Assembly (NCBI RefSeq): GCF_921294215.1
Contig: NZ_CAKLDM010000002.1
Coordinates: 1,798,001-1,862,000, forward strand
Source: Vibrio marisflavi CECT 7928
Lineage (GTDB): Bacteria > Pseudomonadota > Gammaproteobacteria > Enterobacterales > Vibrionaceae
Direction: 5' to 3'
DNA: 64,000 bases
Shown here: piece after piece, positions 44,162-54,097 of the stretch
Position numbering within the stretch: position 1 is the first letter of the stretch
Layout of the letters: each line of letters opens with the position of its first letter
Notes under the pieces: model-generated
Databases searched by the model: none
What the model was told of the DNA's origin: nothing
The model's input: only the letters and a program-made list of their open reading frames with translations
Made by a program: the position numbers and the translations under genes

Positions 44162-46936
44162 GTGCGCATAAGCCCCAATGACAATAATAACTATCGATAC
44201 ATAACTTTAGACAATGATCTAAGGGTGCTACTCGTCTCCGACAATACTGCGCAAAAATCTTCTGCAGCATTAACTGTCAACGTCGGCCACTTTGATGATC
44301 CTAAAGACCGCGAAGGCCTAGCACACTTCGTAGAGCATATGTTATTTCTTGGTACGGATAAATACCCCGAATCAGGTGAATTCCAGTCTTACATCAGTCA
44401 GCAAGGTGGAACAAACAATGCGTGGACAGGTACAGAGCACTCTAGCTTTTTCTTTGATGTATCGACCAACGCTTTCGAAAAGAGCCTCGATAGATTCAGC
44501 CGTTTCTTCATTGCTCCGCTATTTAATCCAGATTCGCTAGAGAAAGAGCGTAAAGCGATTGAATCGGAATACAAACTAAAAGTAAATGAAGATTCACGTC
44601 GCCTTTACCAAGTGCAAAAAGAGACAATTAATCAGGCACACCCTTACGCAAAATTTTCAGTCGGTAACATGGAAACTCTAAACGACAGAAATAATCTCTC
44701 TATTCGTGAAGAAATTACCGATTTTTACGCAAAGCACTATTCCGCAGATCTGATGACCTTATCCATGGTCGGCAATCATTCTCTCGACGAAATGCAGGTT
44801 TGGGCAGAAGCGAAATTTAGCGCCATTCGCAATCTAAACCTAAGCGAAAAAGTAGTCGATATCCCGTACGTAACCCCTGAAAATACAGGTATTTTAGTCT
44901 ACGTTGAGCCAATTAAAGAAATTCGTAAGCTTATTCTAACTTTTCCGTTAGACAACCAACCAGATAGCTATCGTACTAAGCCGCTGTCTTATTTCGCCCA
45001 TTTGGTTGGCTATGAGGGGACAGGGAGTTTAATGGCGGCTTTAAAAGAACGTGGCTGGGTAATGTCACTGTCTGCTGGCGGAGGCGTTAGTGGTAGCAAC
45101 TACCGTGAGTTTACGGTTAGCTGCACTCTAGAGCCTAGAGGCCTTAATCATATCAATGATATTGCTCAAGCAGTATTCGACTATATCCAGATGATTCTGA
45201 ATGATGGGATGGATTCGTGGCGCTATGAAGAGAAAAAGGCCGTTTTGGAATCTGCTTTTCGCTACCAAGAAGCTTTTCGCCCTATTGAGCTAGCTAGCCA
45301 TCTCTCCGTTAACATGCAGCACTACGATGAAGAAAACCTGCTTTACGGTGACTATATGATGGAGGAATATCAACCTCACCATTTGGCGGAGTTAGCAAAA
45401 TTCTTCAATCCGGATAATCTACGCATTACTGTAGTCGCCAAAGGCAAGCACTACGATCAGGAAGCGAAATGGTACTTTACGCCCTACTCAGTGGAGAAGC
45501 TATCTGAAGAGACCAAGAATTTTTTCATTCAGCCCAGTTACTTAAACTTTTCCTTGCCAGACAAAAACCCTTTTATCTCATACAACTTTGAGCCAAAAGA
45601 TCTTGTTAGCAGCAAACCTTGTCCAGAAATTATCGAAGATCAAGCAGGCTTTCGCCTATGGCATTTGCAAGATGACAAATTTAGAGTGCCAAAAGGAGTG
45701 ATTTACGTCGCTATTGACAGCCCTGTCGCAGTTGCGAACCCTAGAAATATAGTAAAAACACGCTTGTGCGTAGAGATGTTCTTGGACTCATTGAGTGATG
45801 ACACTTATCAAGCTGAAATTGCTGGAATGGGATACAACTTATATGCACACCAAGGTGGCGTCACTTTAACGATATCTGGTTTTGCTCAAAAACAGCCAGA
45901 GTTAATGAAACTTATCATCGCTCGCTTTGGAAAGCGTGATTTCAAAGAGAATCGATTTAACCTCATTAAGGAGCAATTGTTAAGAAGGTGGCGCAACGCT
46001 GAAAAAGACAGACCCGTTTCTCAACTATTCAACGCCATGACAGGGCTATTGCAACCCAATAACCCACCATATAAAACTTTGATTGAGCAGCTGGAAACCA
46101 TTGACGTATCTGAGTTGCCAGCATTTGTTGATTACATATTAGCCGAGCTGCAAGTAGAAATGTTCGTTTTCGGTGACTGGACTTCCGACGAAGCCATTCA
46201 CCTCGGCAATGAGCTCAAAAATGCGCTCAGAGTACCCAATCAAAAATATGAAGAAGCGTTTCGACCTTTGGTTATGCTAGGTAAGAACGGAACTTTTCAA
46301 CATGAAGTACAGTGCAATCAAAATGATTCTTCGGTCGTCATCTACTATCAATCTGAAAACATCGATGCACACAGCGTTGCTTTATATTCCCTAGCCAATC
46401 ATCTCATGTCGGCAATTTTCTTTCATGAGATAAGAACTAAGCAGCAACTTGGCTATATGGTTGGCACCGGAAATATGCCACTTAACCGCCATCCTGGGCT
46501 GGTTCTGTATGTTCAATCTCCAAATGCTGCTCCGGTCGATCTTATTCGCTCTATTGATGAGTTTTTGAACGCGTTCTATATGGTGCTACTTGAACTCAAT
46601 GAATACGAGTGGCATAGCAGTAAACGGGGACTATGGAATCAAATTTCAATTCCAGATAAAACGTTAAGAAGCCGAGCACAAAGGCTTTGGGTTGCGATAG
46701 GCAATAAAGATATGGCCTTCAATCATCGTGACAAGGTACTGGAAGAATTGAAAGGCCTCAGCAGAAGTGACATGATCCGATTTGTCGTCAATGAGCTAAA
46801 GCCAAGAACCGCGAACAGGCTTGTTCTTCACACCCAAGGCAAAGCTCATGCTGACGCTGAAAAACTCGATATCGGTAAAGAAATAGATTCGATAAAAGAG
46901 TTCCAATTAAGGTCAAAAGATTACGATTTAGGCTAA
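44162..46936 (+). CDS. insulinase-family (M16) zinc metalloprotease
   Basis: The 924-aa protein is a pitrilysin/insulysin-type M16 protease with inverted zinc motif HFVEH (H55, E58, H59) and the distal Glu in ERKAIESEYKLK. The C-terminal inactive half carries the typical IFFHEIRTKQQLGYMVGTG. Unlike E. coli protease III (962 aa) it has no signal peptide, so it should be cytosolic. The start is GTG at 44162 with GGAG upstream. It degrades small peptides in the family; the substrate here is unknown. It converges with the YecM-like gene with 9 bp overlap. Confidence 0.92.
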   Translation: MRISPNDNNNYRYITLDNDLRVLLVSDNTAQKSSAALTVNVGHFDDPKDREGLAHFVEHMLFLGTDKYPESGEFQSYISQQGGTNNAWTGTEHSSFFFDVSTNAFEKSLDRFSRFFIAPLFNPDSLEKERKAIESEYKLKVNEDSRRLYQVQKETINQAHPYAKFSVGNMETLNDRNNLSIREEITDFYAKHYSADLMTLSMVGNHSLDEMQVWAEAKFSAIRNLNLSEKVVDIPYVTPENTGILVYVEPIKEIRKLILTFPLDNQPDSYRTKPLSYFAHLVGYEGTGSLMAALKERGWVMSLSAGGGVSGSNYREFTVSCTLEPRGLNHINDIAQAVFDYIQMILNDGMDSWRYEEKKAVLESAFRYQEAFRPIELASHLSVNMQHYDEENLLYGDYMMEEYQPHHLAELAKFFNPDNLRITVVAKGKHYDQEAKWYFTPYSVEKLSEETKNFFIQPSYLNFSLPDKNPFISYNFEPKDLVSSKPCPEIIEDQAGFRLWHLQDDKFRVPKGVIYVAIDSPVAVANPRNIVKTRLCVEMFLDSLSDDTYQAEIAGMGYNLYAHQGGVTLTISGFAQKQPELMKLIIARFGKRDFKENRFNLIKEQLLRRWRNAEKDRPVSQLFNAMTGLLQPNNPPYKTLIEQLETIDVSELPAFVDYILAELQVEMFVFGDWTSDEAIHLGNELKNALRVPNQKYEEAFRPLVMLGKNGTFQHEVQCNQNDSSVVIYYQSENIDAHSVALYSLANHLMSAIFFHEIRTKQQLGYMVGTGNMPLNRHPGLVLYVQSPNAAPVDLIRSIDEFLNAFYMVLLELNEYEWHSSKRGLWNQISIPDKTLRSRAQRLWVAIGNKDMAFNHRDKVLEELKGLSRSDMIRFVVNELKPRTANRLVLHTQGKAHADAEKLDIGKEIDSIKEFQLRSKDYDLG

Positions 46937-47527
46937 AGATTCCGATTCAATGATCTTTTTCAAAGGGTGAGGGTGTAGCTTGATACAAATATTATCCCAC
47001 TTAAACGCGACAGTTGGGTTGTTTAGCCGCTCGCCTTCCCCTTTTGGACTGGACAGTTTTGTCTTAACACCCAGCTGCTCTAGCTCAGTAAAGTGGCTGG
47101 CAAACATTGGAAACTGAGACATTAGGTCTAACAAGTAGTCTTCCGCAGAATTGGCTCTAGAAGGCACTACAAACTCCACATGCTCCCACCCTTCAACTGG
47201 ATGTTTTTTATTTATCGCGGGAAATGGAAGCTCCAAGCAATCAATACTCCAATTCTCATACGACAGTGGCGTATCAAACTCCAGAACATATATCGGCCTA
47301 CCATTAATTTGTGCTTGAGACAAAAGTGTTGTCTCCTTTAACCACTCATCTCTAGCCAGTTGCGCCAGTTTTTCGTCGTTAACTCTAAAGGCAATATGAT
47401 CGGCCTGAAGCTGCTGTAAATCGATTTTTAACAGGTCAGCAAGCTGAACAATTTTTTCCATAAATTCAACGAAGTTTGATTTTAATTGCTCAGGCATAAG
47501 TTGAGCATCAGTAAGTAACGCAGGCAT
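46928..47527 (-). CDS. yecM: YecM-like VOC-fold protein
   Basis: The 199-aa protein matches E. coli YecM in order and motifs: LQQLQADHIAFRVN, QINGRPIYVLEF, ELPFPAINKKHPVEGWEHVEFVVPS and TKLSSPKGEGERLNNPTVAFKWDNICIKLHPHPLKKIIESE. The family has a vicinal-oxygen-chelate-like fold; metal binding is suggested but activity is unknown. As in E. coli it is divergent from argS. Confidence 0.88.
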   Translation of the reverse strand: MPALLTDAQLMPEQLKSNFVEFMEKIVQLADLLKIDLQQLQADHIAFRVNDEKLAQLARDEWLKETTLLSQAQINGRPIYVLEFDTPLSYENWSIDCLELPFPAINKKHPVEGWEHVEFVVPSRANSAEDYLLDLMSQFPMFASHFTELEQLGVKTKLSSPKGEGERLNNPTVAFKWDNICIKLHPHPLKKIIESESLA

Positions 47528-47721
47528 ATTTGGCTATTCAATGTATTGATTTTCGCGCAATAGTAGCAGATAGCAAAAAATAAGTAGAAAAAATCCCTTT
47601 CAATTCCCTATAAGCTAATCAATAAAGTTGATACTATTGCCCGCAGATTATGAAAAGTCAGGGTCGAGCTTCCATATGCATCCCCTACTTCAAGCATTCT
47701 AAAGATTTCGGAGAAACATGA

Positions 47722-49455
47722 GTGAATATCCAAGCATTAATTAACGACAAAGTATCGCAAGCTCTAGAAGCTGCTGGAGCACCTGCTGGAACACCAGCAG
47801 CTGTTCGACAATCCGCAAAACCTCAGTTTGGTGACTACCAAGCAAATGGTGTAATGGGCGCTGCGAAGAAGCTAGGTACTAACCCTCGAGAATTTGCTCA
47901 GAAAGTTATTGATGCTTTGGACCTTGAGGGCATTGCTAGTAAAACAGAAGTAGCTGGCCCGGGGTTCATTAACATTTTCCTTGATTCTAAGTTTGTTGCA
48001 GAGCAAGCGGAAAAAGCCTTGGCCGATCCTCGCTTGAGTGTTGCAAGCGAAGCACCTCAAACTATTGTTGCAGATTATTCAGCTCCAAACGTTGCAAAAG
48101 AAATGCACGTTGGTCACTTGCGTTCAACCATTATCGGCGACGCAGTCGTTAGAACATTGGAGTTTTTAGGCCACAATGTCGTTCGAGCTAACCACATTGG
48201 CGACTGGGGAACTCAGTTTGGTATGCTGATCGCGAACCTTGAGCGTAAAGAACAATCTGACAGCGAAACTTCAATGGAGCTTTCCGACTTAGAAGCTTTC
48301 TATAGAGAATCTAAAGTTCTTTATGATGAAGATGAAGAGTTCGCAGAAAAAGCTCGTGGCTATGTTGTGAAACTGCAAAGCGGCGATGAGTTCTGCGCTG
48401 AAATGTGGAAGAAACTGGTCGAGATTACTATGGTTCAAAACCAGCGTAACTATGACCGTTTGAATGTATCTCTGTCCAACGACAATATCATGGGCGAGAG
48501 CATGTACAACGACATGTTACCTGGCATCGTAGCAGACCTAAAAGAGAAAGGTTTGGCGCAAGAAGATGACGGTGCCACCGTTGTATTCTTAGATGAGTAC
48601 AAGAATAAAGATGGTGAGCCAATGGGCGTTATCATCCAAAAACGTGACGGCGGCTTCCTATACACCACAACTGACATTGCTTGCGCAAAATACCGTTGTG
48701 AACAACTAGGCGCTGACCGCGTACTTTACTTCATCGACTCTCGCCAGCATCAACACTTAATGCAAGCATGGACTATCGTTCGTAAGGCGGGATATGTTCC
48801 AGAAGAAGTATCTTTAGAGCACCACGCATTCGGCATGATGCTAGGCAAAGATGGTCGTCCATTTAAGACCCGCGCAGGCGGTACTGTTCGTTTAGCCGAT
48901 TTGTTAGACGAAGCAGATGAACGCGCTAGTAAACTAATTGAATCTAAAAACCCAGACCTAAGCGCTAGTGAGAAATCACAAATTGCAAAAGCAGTAGCGA
49001 CAGCTGCGGTTAAATATGCTGACCTTTCAAAACACCGTACAACTGATTACGTGTTTGATTGGGACAACATGTTGGCATTCGAAGGTAACACGGCACCATA
49101 CATGCAATACGCTTATACTCGCGTTGCTTCCATCTTTGCTAAAGCTGGTGTTTCAATGGATGACGTTACTGGTGAAATGATCATCAGTGAAGAAAAAGAA
49201 AAAGCACTAGTTGCAAAACTTCTGCAGTTTGAAGAAGCCGTACAATCTGTTGCTCGCGAAGGTCAACCACACCTATTGTGTACTTACCTATTCGAACTTG
49301 CTGGCCAATTCTCTAGCTTCTACGAAGCTTGTCCAATTCTTGTCGCAGACAGTGAAGAGATTAAAAATAGCCGTCTGAAAATGGCAGCTCTAACTGCGAA
49401 GACAATTAAGCTTGGCCTATCTCTACTAGGTATTGAAACTCTAGAGCGTATGTAA
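47722..49455 (+). CDS. argS: arginyl-tRNA synthetase
   Basis: The 577-aa enzyme charges tRNA-Arg. The N-terminal Add domain starts [19 protein letters not shown]. The class I HIGH-type motif appears as [18 protein letters not shown]. The KMSKS region is replaced by [21 protein letters not shown], as in E. coli. The anticodon-binding end includes [15 protein letters not shown]. The start is GTG at 47722, matching the E. coli N-terminus. An out-of-frame ATG at 47718 sits closer to the GGAG site. Confidence 0.98.
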   Translation: MNIQALINDKVSQALEAAGAPAGTPAAVRQSAKPQFGDYQANGVMGAAKKLGTNPREFAQKVIDALDLEGIASKTEVAGPGFINIFLDSKFVAEQAEKALADPRLSVASEAPQTIVADYSAPNVAKEMHVGHLRSTIIGDAVVRTLEFLGHNVVRANHIGDWGTQFGMLIANLERKEQSDSETSMELSDLEAFYRESKVLYDEDEEFAEKARGYVVKLQSGDEFCAEMWKKLVEITMVQNQRNYDRLNVSLSNDNIMGESMYNDMLPGIVADLKEKGLAQEDDGATVVFLDEYKNKDGEPMGVIIQKRDGGFLYTTTDIACAKYRCEQLGADRVLYFIDSRQHQHLMQAWTIVRKAGYVPEEVSLEHHAFGMMLGKDGRPFKTRAGGTVRLADLLDEADERASKLIESKNPDLSASEKSQIAKAVATAAVKYADLSKHRTTDYVFDWDNMLAFEGNTAPYMQYAYTRVASIFAKAGVSMDDVTGEMIISEEKEKALVAKLLQFEEAVQSVAREGQPHLLCTYLFELAGQFSSFYEACPILVADSEEIKNSRLKMAALTAKTIKLGLSLLGIETLERM

Positions 49456-49471
49456 TCGCCCCCTAATTGCT

Positions 49472-49506
49472 AAAAGGCCCGAATCTATTGATTCGGGCCT
49501 TTTTTC
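49472..49506. terminator. bidirectional terminator between argS and aguA
   Basis: A perfect 13-bp stem (49472-49484 with 49491-49503) with AAAA on the left and T6 on the right lies between convergent genes. Confidence 0.9.
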
Positions 49507-49509
49507 GTT

Positions 49510-50601
49510 TTAAATACTTGGTACTTGCTGGGTAATACAGTGAATATTTCCACCTCCAAGTAATATTTCTCGAGCGTTGATTCCCGTCACTCTATAGCCA
49601 GGATAAAGATCATTTAATATCGCTTCCATTTCTGAATCGTATTTTGTATCAAGAAGCGGATAAATGATTTGGTCATTACTGACTAGATAATTGGCGTAAG
49701 AACCTGCTAACCTTTCGCCTGCTACCCTCTCCATTCCATCTGATATATCCACTCCCGTAGCTTCTTCGTCAGTGATGTATAAAGGCCCAGGCATTGGGAT
49801 TTTGTGCACTTTAATTCGACGCCCTTTTGCATCAGTTTGCGTCTCCAGTGCGTCCAATGCACTCCTTGAAATTTGATACTGCGGATCGCTTGGATCTTCA
49901 CACCAAGTGAGTACTACCTCACCGGGCTGAACCACATGAATGAGATTATCAACATGACCATTAGTTTCATCGTTATACAGCCCTGACGGTATCCAAACAA
50001 CTTTGTCTACCGACAAGTATTCACATAGTACTTGTTCAATTTGTTCTCGGTCCATATCTGGGTTTCGGCTGGGGTGCAACAAACACTCTTCCGTTGTATA
50101 CAACGTACCTTCACCATCGACGTGGATAGAGCCACCTTCAAGCACAATTGGGGCTCGATAGCTGCTATCTTGATTTATTTCACATACTTTTTTAGCAACC
50201 GCATCATCTTTATCCCAAGGGAAATACAAGCCATCCAACAAGCCACCCCACGCATTAAACTGCCAATCGACTCCTCGTCTTTCACCATCGCCATTCACCA
50301 CATAGGATGGTCCTACGTCACGCATCCAAGAATCATCACTGCTCATTTCCACTAAGCGAATATGCTCTGGCAACATGGAGCGGGCATTTTCAAACTGTCC
50401 AACACTAACGACCATTGTTACTGGCGTGGTTTGCGATATCGCATTCGCAACCTCAACAAAGGTCGACTGAGCCGGCTTTGCGCCATAACGCCAGTTGTCA
50501 CAACGCTCAGGCCATATCATCCAAACAGCAGATTGCGGTTCATGTTCACCAGGCATTCTAAATCCGTCTTGACGAGGTGTAGATTCGATTTGCTTGCTCA
50601 T
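49510..50601 (-). CDS. aguA: agmatine deiminase
   Basis: The enzyme converts agmatine to N-carbamoylputrescine and ammonia. The 363-aa protein shows GFRMPGEHEPQSAVWMIWPERCDNWR, SDDSWMRDVGPSYVVN, VLEGGSIHVDGEGTLYTTEECLLHPSRNPD, YNDETNGHVDNLIHVVQPGEV, and the catalytic Cys in ILLGGGNIHCITQQVP. These are the full guanidino-group-modifying active-site set of AguA. It overlaps the permease stop by 4 bp. With the kinase and carbamoyltransferase across the divergent promoter it completes an ATP-yielding agmatine pathway. Confidence 0.96.
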   Translation of the reverse strand: MSKQIESTPRQDGFRMPGEHEPQSAVWMIWPERCDNWRYGAKPAQSTFVEVANAISQTTPVTMVVSVGQFENARSMLPEHIRLVEMSSDDSWMRDVGPSYVVNGDGERRGVDWQFNAWGGLLDGLYFPWDKDDAVAKKVCEINQDSSYRAPIVLEGGSIHVDGEGTLYTTEECLLHPSRNPDMDREQIEQVLCEYLSVDKVVWIPSGLYNDETNGHVDNLIHVVQPGEVVLTWCEDPSDPQYQISRSALDALETQTDAKGRRIKVHKIPMPGPLYITDEEATGVDISDGMERVAGERLAGSYANYLVSNDQIIYPLLDTKYDSEMEAILNDLYPGYRVTGINAREILLGGGNIHCITQQVPSI

Positions 50602-52034
50602 AACTCAGCTTCCTTATTCAAATTTTCAAAACGTTGTAGGGATAACTCTTCACCTCCAGCCTTACGAGCTATAGCTTGCTTGAGTAAAAACTCCCCAATA
50701 AGTACCGTTAAAATCACTCCAATTAACACCGGTCCGCTGTACACCCAACTCACTTTCCATTGCAATAGGTCTGGGAAGATAAATAGAACGACAGCTTGAA
50801 CGATGACAAAGAAACAGATAATGCTTAGTAGCCACTGCACGCCCATTCCACCGCGAACTCTGAAAGGTCTAGGTGTACCTGGGTCGGTCACTCGCAGTTT
50901 TAGATACGATGGAAACATAAACAAATATGGCAATAGGAAAATACAGCTAGAGAAAGCAAACACCGACCAGAACAGTTCATCACTCGTTTGAGCAAATACT
51001 GCGTAAGCGAGAATAACAATTGTAGAGAGGATTCCCGTGATATTGTTAGCGCCGACAGGGGTATCATATTTGTCAGATAGCTTCCCTACTGCTTTTGGTA
51101 ATTCACCTTCACTCGCGGCCTCAGCTGCCGCTCGGCTAGCACCCATGGTCCATGTCACCATATTGCCAATGAAAGTAAGCAAAGCCATGGTCCCAACCGC
51201 GTAAATCATGAAAGAACCAAATAAAGAATCACCAAACAACTTGCGTAGCGTGTCGATAATGCCCGCGACCAAACCAATATCGTTGACAGGAAGCGCCATT
51301 AAAATGCCCAATGTCCCAAAGATATATAGGAAAGCGGTAATCCCCATTGCTAGAAAAACAGACTTGGGAATATCTCGAACGTCCTTCATCTCTTTGGTCA
51401 TAGTCGCGACGAGTTCAAATCCCATTAAGTTAAATACCAAAGCTGGAAGAAACGCCACACCGGTATCTAAACTAGGTTTCATCGCCGCAAAGGAGAATTC
51501 GTTGGCAACACCATGCTTTGCTGCGTAAACGAATCCACCCACACCAAGAACCGCAATGACAGATACTTTAAGAATTGCGCCAATATTAGTGACCCACACT
51601 CCAACATCCACCGATACATTACATATCCAGATAGTGAGCCAAGTAAGCACGATACAAATTGCGATCTGCCAAAACAAAGAAAGCTCCGGAAAAAACAACT
51701 CAGAAAACATACCAGCAAACATGATGTACACGGCGGGCATCCATAAACCAACGTTTATCCAATAAAACCAAGTAGTTCGCACTGCCCATCGATATCCAAA
51801 CGCTTTTTTAACCCAATCATATATCCCACCGTCTCCTGGATACGTCGTACCTAATTCGGAAGTAATTAGAGCGTAAGGGATGACAAACACAACGAGAGTC
51901 ACGACCCACCACCCAATTGCACTCACTCCGATTGAAGCTGAAGCCGTCAAGGTATCGACAACAATGACAGCACATAAACTAAACAGCGCTAGGCTGCCAA
52001 CTCCCATTTTTCCACCAGAAGGTTGAGTTTCCAT
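50598..52034 (-). CDS. APC-family permease, probable agmatine/putrescine exchanger
   Basis: The 478-aa protein (from METQPSGGKMG, with GGAG eight bases upstream; a longer frame begins at 52064) has about twelve membrane segments of the amino acid/polyamine (APC) superfamily. It carries GGIYDWVKKAFGYRWAVRTTWFYWINVGLW and FNLMGFELVATMTKEMKDVRDIPKSV. Translational overlap with aguA and position in the agmatine divergon make agmatine/putrescine exchange the likely job (AguD role), inferred from context. The sequence also recalls other APC exchangers such as AdiC/GadC-type proteins. Confidence 0.85.
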   Translation of the reverse strand: METQPSGGKMGVGSLALFSLCAVIVVDTLTASASIGVSAIGWWVVTLVVFVIPYALITSELGTTYPGDGGIYDWVKKAFGYRWAVRTTWFYWINVGLWMPAVYIMFAGMFSELFFPELSLFWQIAICIVLTWLTIWICNVSVDVGVWVTNIGAILKVSVIAVLGVGGFVYAAKHGVANEFSFAAMKPSLDTGVAFLPALVFNLMGFELVATMTKEMKDVRDIPKSVFLAMGITAFLYIFGTLGILMALPVNDIGLVAGIIDTLRKLFGDSLFGSFMIYAVGTMALLTFIGNMVTWTMGASRAAAEAASEGELPKAVGKLSDKYDTPVGANNITGILSTIVILAYAVFAQTSDELFWSVFAFSSCIFLLPYLFMFPSYLKLRVTDPGTPRPFRVRGGMGVQWLLSIICFFVIVQAVVLFIFPDLLQWKVSWVYSGPVLIGVILTVLIGEFLLKQAIARKAGGEELSLQRFENLNKEAEL

Positions 52035-52157
52035 AATATTTCTCCGTAGTAAGCTTGCTAACAACCTAGTTAATTTCGTCAGCTAATTTTCATCAATATT
52101 AATTTCAGGACGAGTCAAATCTTGTTATTAGAATCACTTATCGACTATCTGAGATAT

Positions 52158-52175
52158 TTTGAAAATTAATTCGTG
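52158..52175. promoter_or_regulatory. possible ArgR box in the agmatine divergon
   Basis: TTTGAAAATTAATTCGTG fits WNTGAATWWWWATTCANW with one mismatch in each half. ArgR control of agmatine catabolism is plausible but weakly supported. Confidence 0.35.
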
Positions 52176-52221
52176 ACTACCTGCATAAATAACTAAGGGT
52201 AAAGTAGTGAGATCACGAAAA

Positions 52222-52264
52222 TTGATTCCGATCAATCTTATCAAGCAAATATCGGCGGTATTTT
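52222..52264 (+). promoter_or_regulatory. FNR box and -10 before the carbamate kinase operon
   Basis: TTGATTCCGATCAA (52222-52235) is a perfect match to the FNR consensus TTGATNNNNATCAA. TATTTT (52259-52264) lies 30.5 bp from its centre, within one base of class II spacing. The predicted start is near 52270, about 34 bases before the kinase ATG. A small GTGAGATCAC palindrome (52207-52216) lies just upstream. Confidence 0.7.
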
Positions 52265-52303
52265 ATTCACTACCCAGCCCTATTGTTAAATTTGGTGAAA
52301 GCA

Positions 52304-53218
52304 ATGAATACTAAGAAACCTATCCTTGTTGTAGCTGTTGGTGGAAACGCACTGCTGAAACGTGGAGAATTAATGAGCTATGAAAATCAAGCTAGAAATA
52401 TTGATATCGCAGCAAGCGCATTAGCTAAATTGAGTAATAACTTTAGAGTCGTCATTGTTCACGGAAATGGTCCACAAGTTGGATTGTTAGCGCTACAAAA
52501 TTTAGCTTATACCGATGCACCACCTTATCCAATGGATGTGCTAGGAGCGGAAACTCAAGGAATGATCGGCTATATGATTGCTCAGGGATTACGAAAATAT
52601 ATGCCTAATAGCAACATAACTAGTGTGCTAACACAAATCGCAGTTGATCAGGCCGACCCCGCTTTTGCAAACCCTAATAAATTCATCGGCCCGGTGTACG
52701 ACGAGAGCACTGCCAAAGAGAAATCCGAAAAACATGCATGGAGCATCAAGCCAGATGGCGACTATTGGCGAAGAGTTGTTCCCTCTCCACAACCTTTGAA
52801 AATTCTCGAAATAGATACTATCCGCACATTGCTAGATGCTGATCATACTGTTATCTGCTGTGGCGGTGGTGGCTGTCCGGTATTGGAAGACTCTGAAGGT
52901 TGTAGAGGCGTCGAAGCGGTTATCGACAAAGACTTATCTGCAGCAACACTGGCGAAACAGCTGAACGCTGAGCACTTCTTAATTTTAACCGACGGTGATT
53001 ATGTCTGTGTAGATTGGGGAAAGCCGAGTGAGAAACCGCTCCTCGACATTACTGTTGATGAAATATCTCAATATACATTCGCAGCTGGATCTATGGCTCC
53101 AAAAGTGGATGCATGCTGTGAGTTTGCTAAGCAAACCTCGGGAATCGGGCACATTGGATCGTTACACAAGGCGGCGCAAATAATGGAAAACAATTCCGGA
53201 ACCCATATTCACATATAA
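52304..53218 (+). CDS. arcC: carbamate kinase
   Basis: The enzyme makes ATP from carbamoyl phosphate and ADP, the energy-yielding last step of the agmatine deiminase route. Starting at MNTKKPILVVAVGGNALL gives 304 aa. Family marks are VIVHGNGPQVGLLALQ, DVLGAETQGMIGYMIAQGL, VVPSPQPLKILE, VICCGGGGCPV and AVIDKDLSAATLAKQLNAEHFLILTD. TTG and GTG codons upstream are in frame but less likely starts. It is followed by the TetR gene after 13 bp. Confidence 0.95.
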   Translation: MNTKKPILVVAVGGNALLKRGELMSYENQARNIDIAASALAKLSNNFRVVIVHGNGPQVGLLALQNLAYTDAPPYPMDVLGAETQGMIGYMIAQGLRKYMPNSNITSVLTQIAVDQADPAFANPNKFIGPVYDESTAKEKSEKHAWSIKPDGDYWRRVVPSPQPLKILEIDTIRTLLDADHTVICCGGGGCPVLEDSEGCRGVEAVIDKDLSAATLAKQLNAEHFLILTDGDYVCVDWGKPSEKPLLDITVDEISQYTFAAGSMAPKVDACCEFAKQTSGIGHIGSLHKAAQIMENNSGTHIHI

Positions 53219-53231
53219 TGTCAGGTTTATT

Positions 53232-53840
53232 ATGAAAAAAGAGTCGACAGAACATCGCCTTGAGCGCATTCGCAATGCCGCTATACGGCTAGCCTCTGAA
53301 CGAAATATCAACACTATTTCTATCTATGATGTTGCCAAGGAAGCCGCTATTGCAGCCTCTACCGTCTATCATCACTACCCCAATATTGAGGCTTTGGTTT
53401 GCGAGTTGATGAATGACGTCTTTGATGATTTTTCCGAAGTGCTCAACTCAGCAATTGTTGAGGAGAATATTCATCATTGGTCAGATATAAACCGAATGAT
53501 CGAGCAAGGTTTTGTCGACTATTACCGCCGTACTCCACTCGCTCAGCACACTTTGCTAGGCCAGCATACTTATGCATCGGTGCGGCACGCTGATGCGCAA
53601 AACGATCAGCTCTTGGGCTATAAAGTAGAACAGATTTATCGACAGTTTTTTTCCCTCCCGGAGCTGCCTAAAGACGTCAATATTTTTGCTGTCGCACTCC
53701 AAGTGGCAGATAAAGTCTATTCGATGAACTATCAAGAAAAAGGGGAAATTGCGTCTGAGATGGCTAGAGAAGCCATAGTAATAACCGAGGCATATATCGG
53801 TTCATATTTGCCAAGGCATATACCTCGATTGGAAAGTTAA
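53232..53840 (+). CDS. TetR-family regulator of the agmatine divergon
   Basis: The 202-aa protein has a TetR DNA-binding domain (RLERIRNAAIRLASERNINTISIYDVAKEAAIAASTVYHHYPNIEALV, residues 8-53) and a helical ligand domain without known signature. It sits 13 bp after the kinase gene, so it is expressed with it. Control of the divergon in response to agmatine or N-carbamoylputrescine is the obvious inference (compare AguR of pseudomonads), not shown by sequence. Confidence 0.85.
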   Translation: MKKESTEHRLERIRNAAIRLASERNINTISIYDVAKEAAIAASTVYHHYPNIEALVCELMNDVFDDFSEVLNSAIVEENIHHWSDINRMIEQGFVDYYRRTPLAQHTLLGQHTYASVRHADAQNDQLLGYKVEQIYRQFFSLPELPKDVNIFAVALQVADKVYSMNYQEKGEIASEMAREAIVITEAYIGSYLPRHIPRLES

Positions 53841-53860
53841 TATATTCGCTAGAATTAAAT

Positions 53861-53884
53861 GCCCCTAATTTGGGGCTTTTTTTG
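53861..53884 (+). terminator. terminator after the TetR gene
   Basis: GCCCC (53861-53865) and GGGGC (53872-53876) form a short G+C stem followed by seven T, so the carbamoyltransferase gene downstream needs its own promoter or readthrough. Confidence 0.75.
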
Positions 53885-54097
53885 GTCCATTAATATTTTA
53901 TCAACCATTAAAATTAAATATCGAAAAACTGTCGATTACCAACCTTTAATTTATGATGACATTCATATAAACAAAGTCAAATATAGCGCTAAAACCGATT
54001 AGTGATTCTAATTTAGTTATCACCTACCAGATTGCAGGATACTAAGCACAAGCCAAGAACATCAAAGAATAAACCTCTTGTAATTAAGGATAGGAAT

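Noticed and set aside
53940..53970. ArgR-like half site (ATTCATA) before ptcA
   Set aside because: Only one half matches the ArgR consensus; the left half does not.
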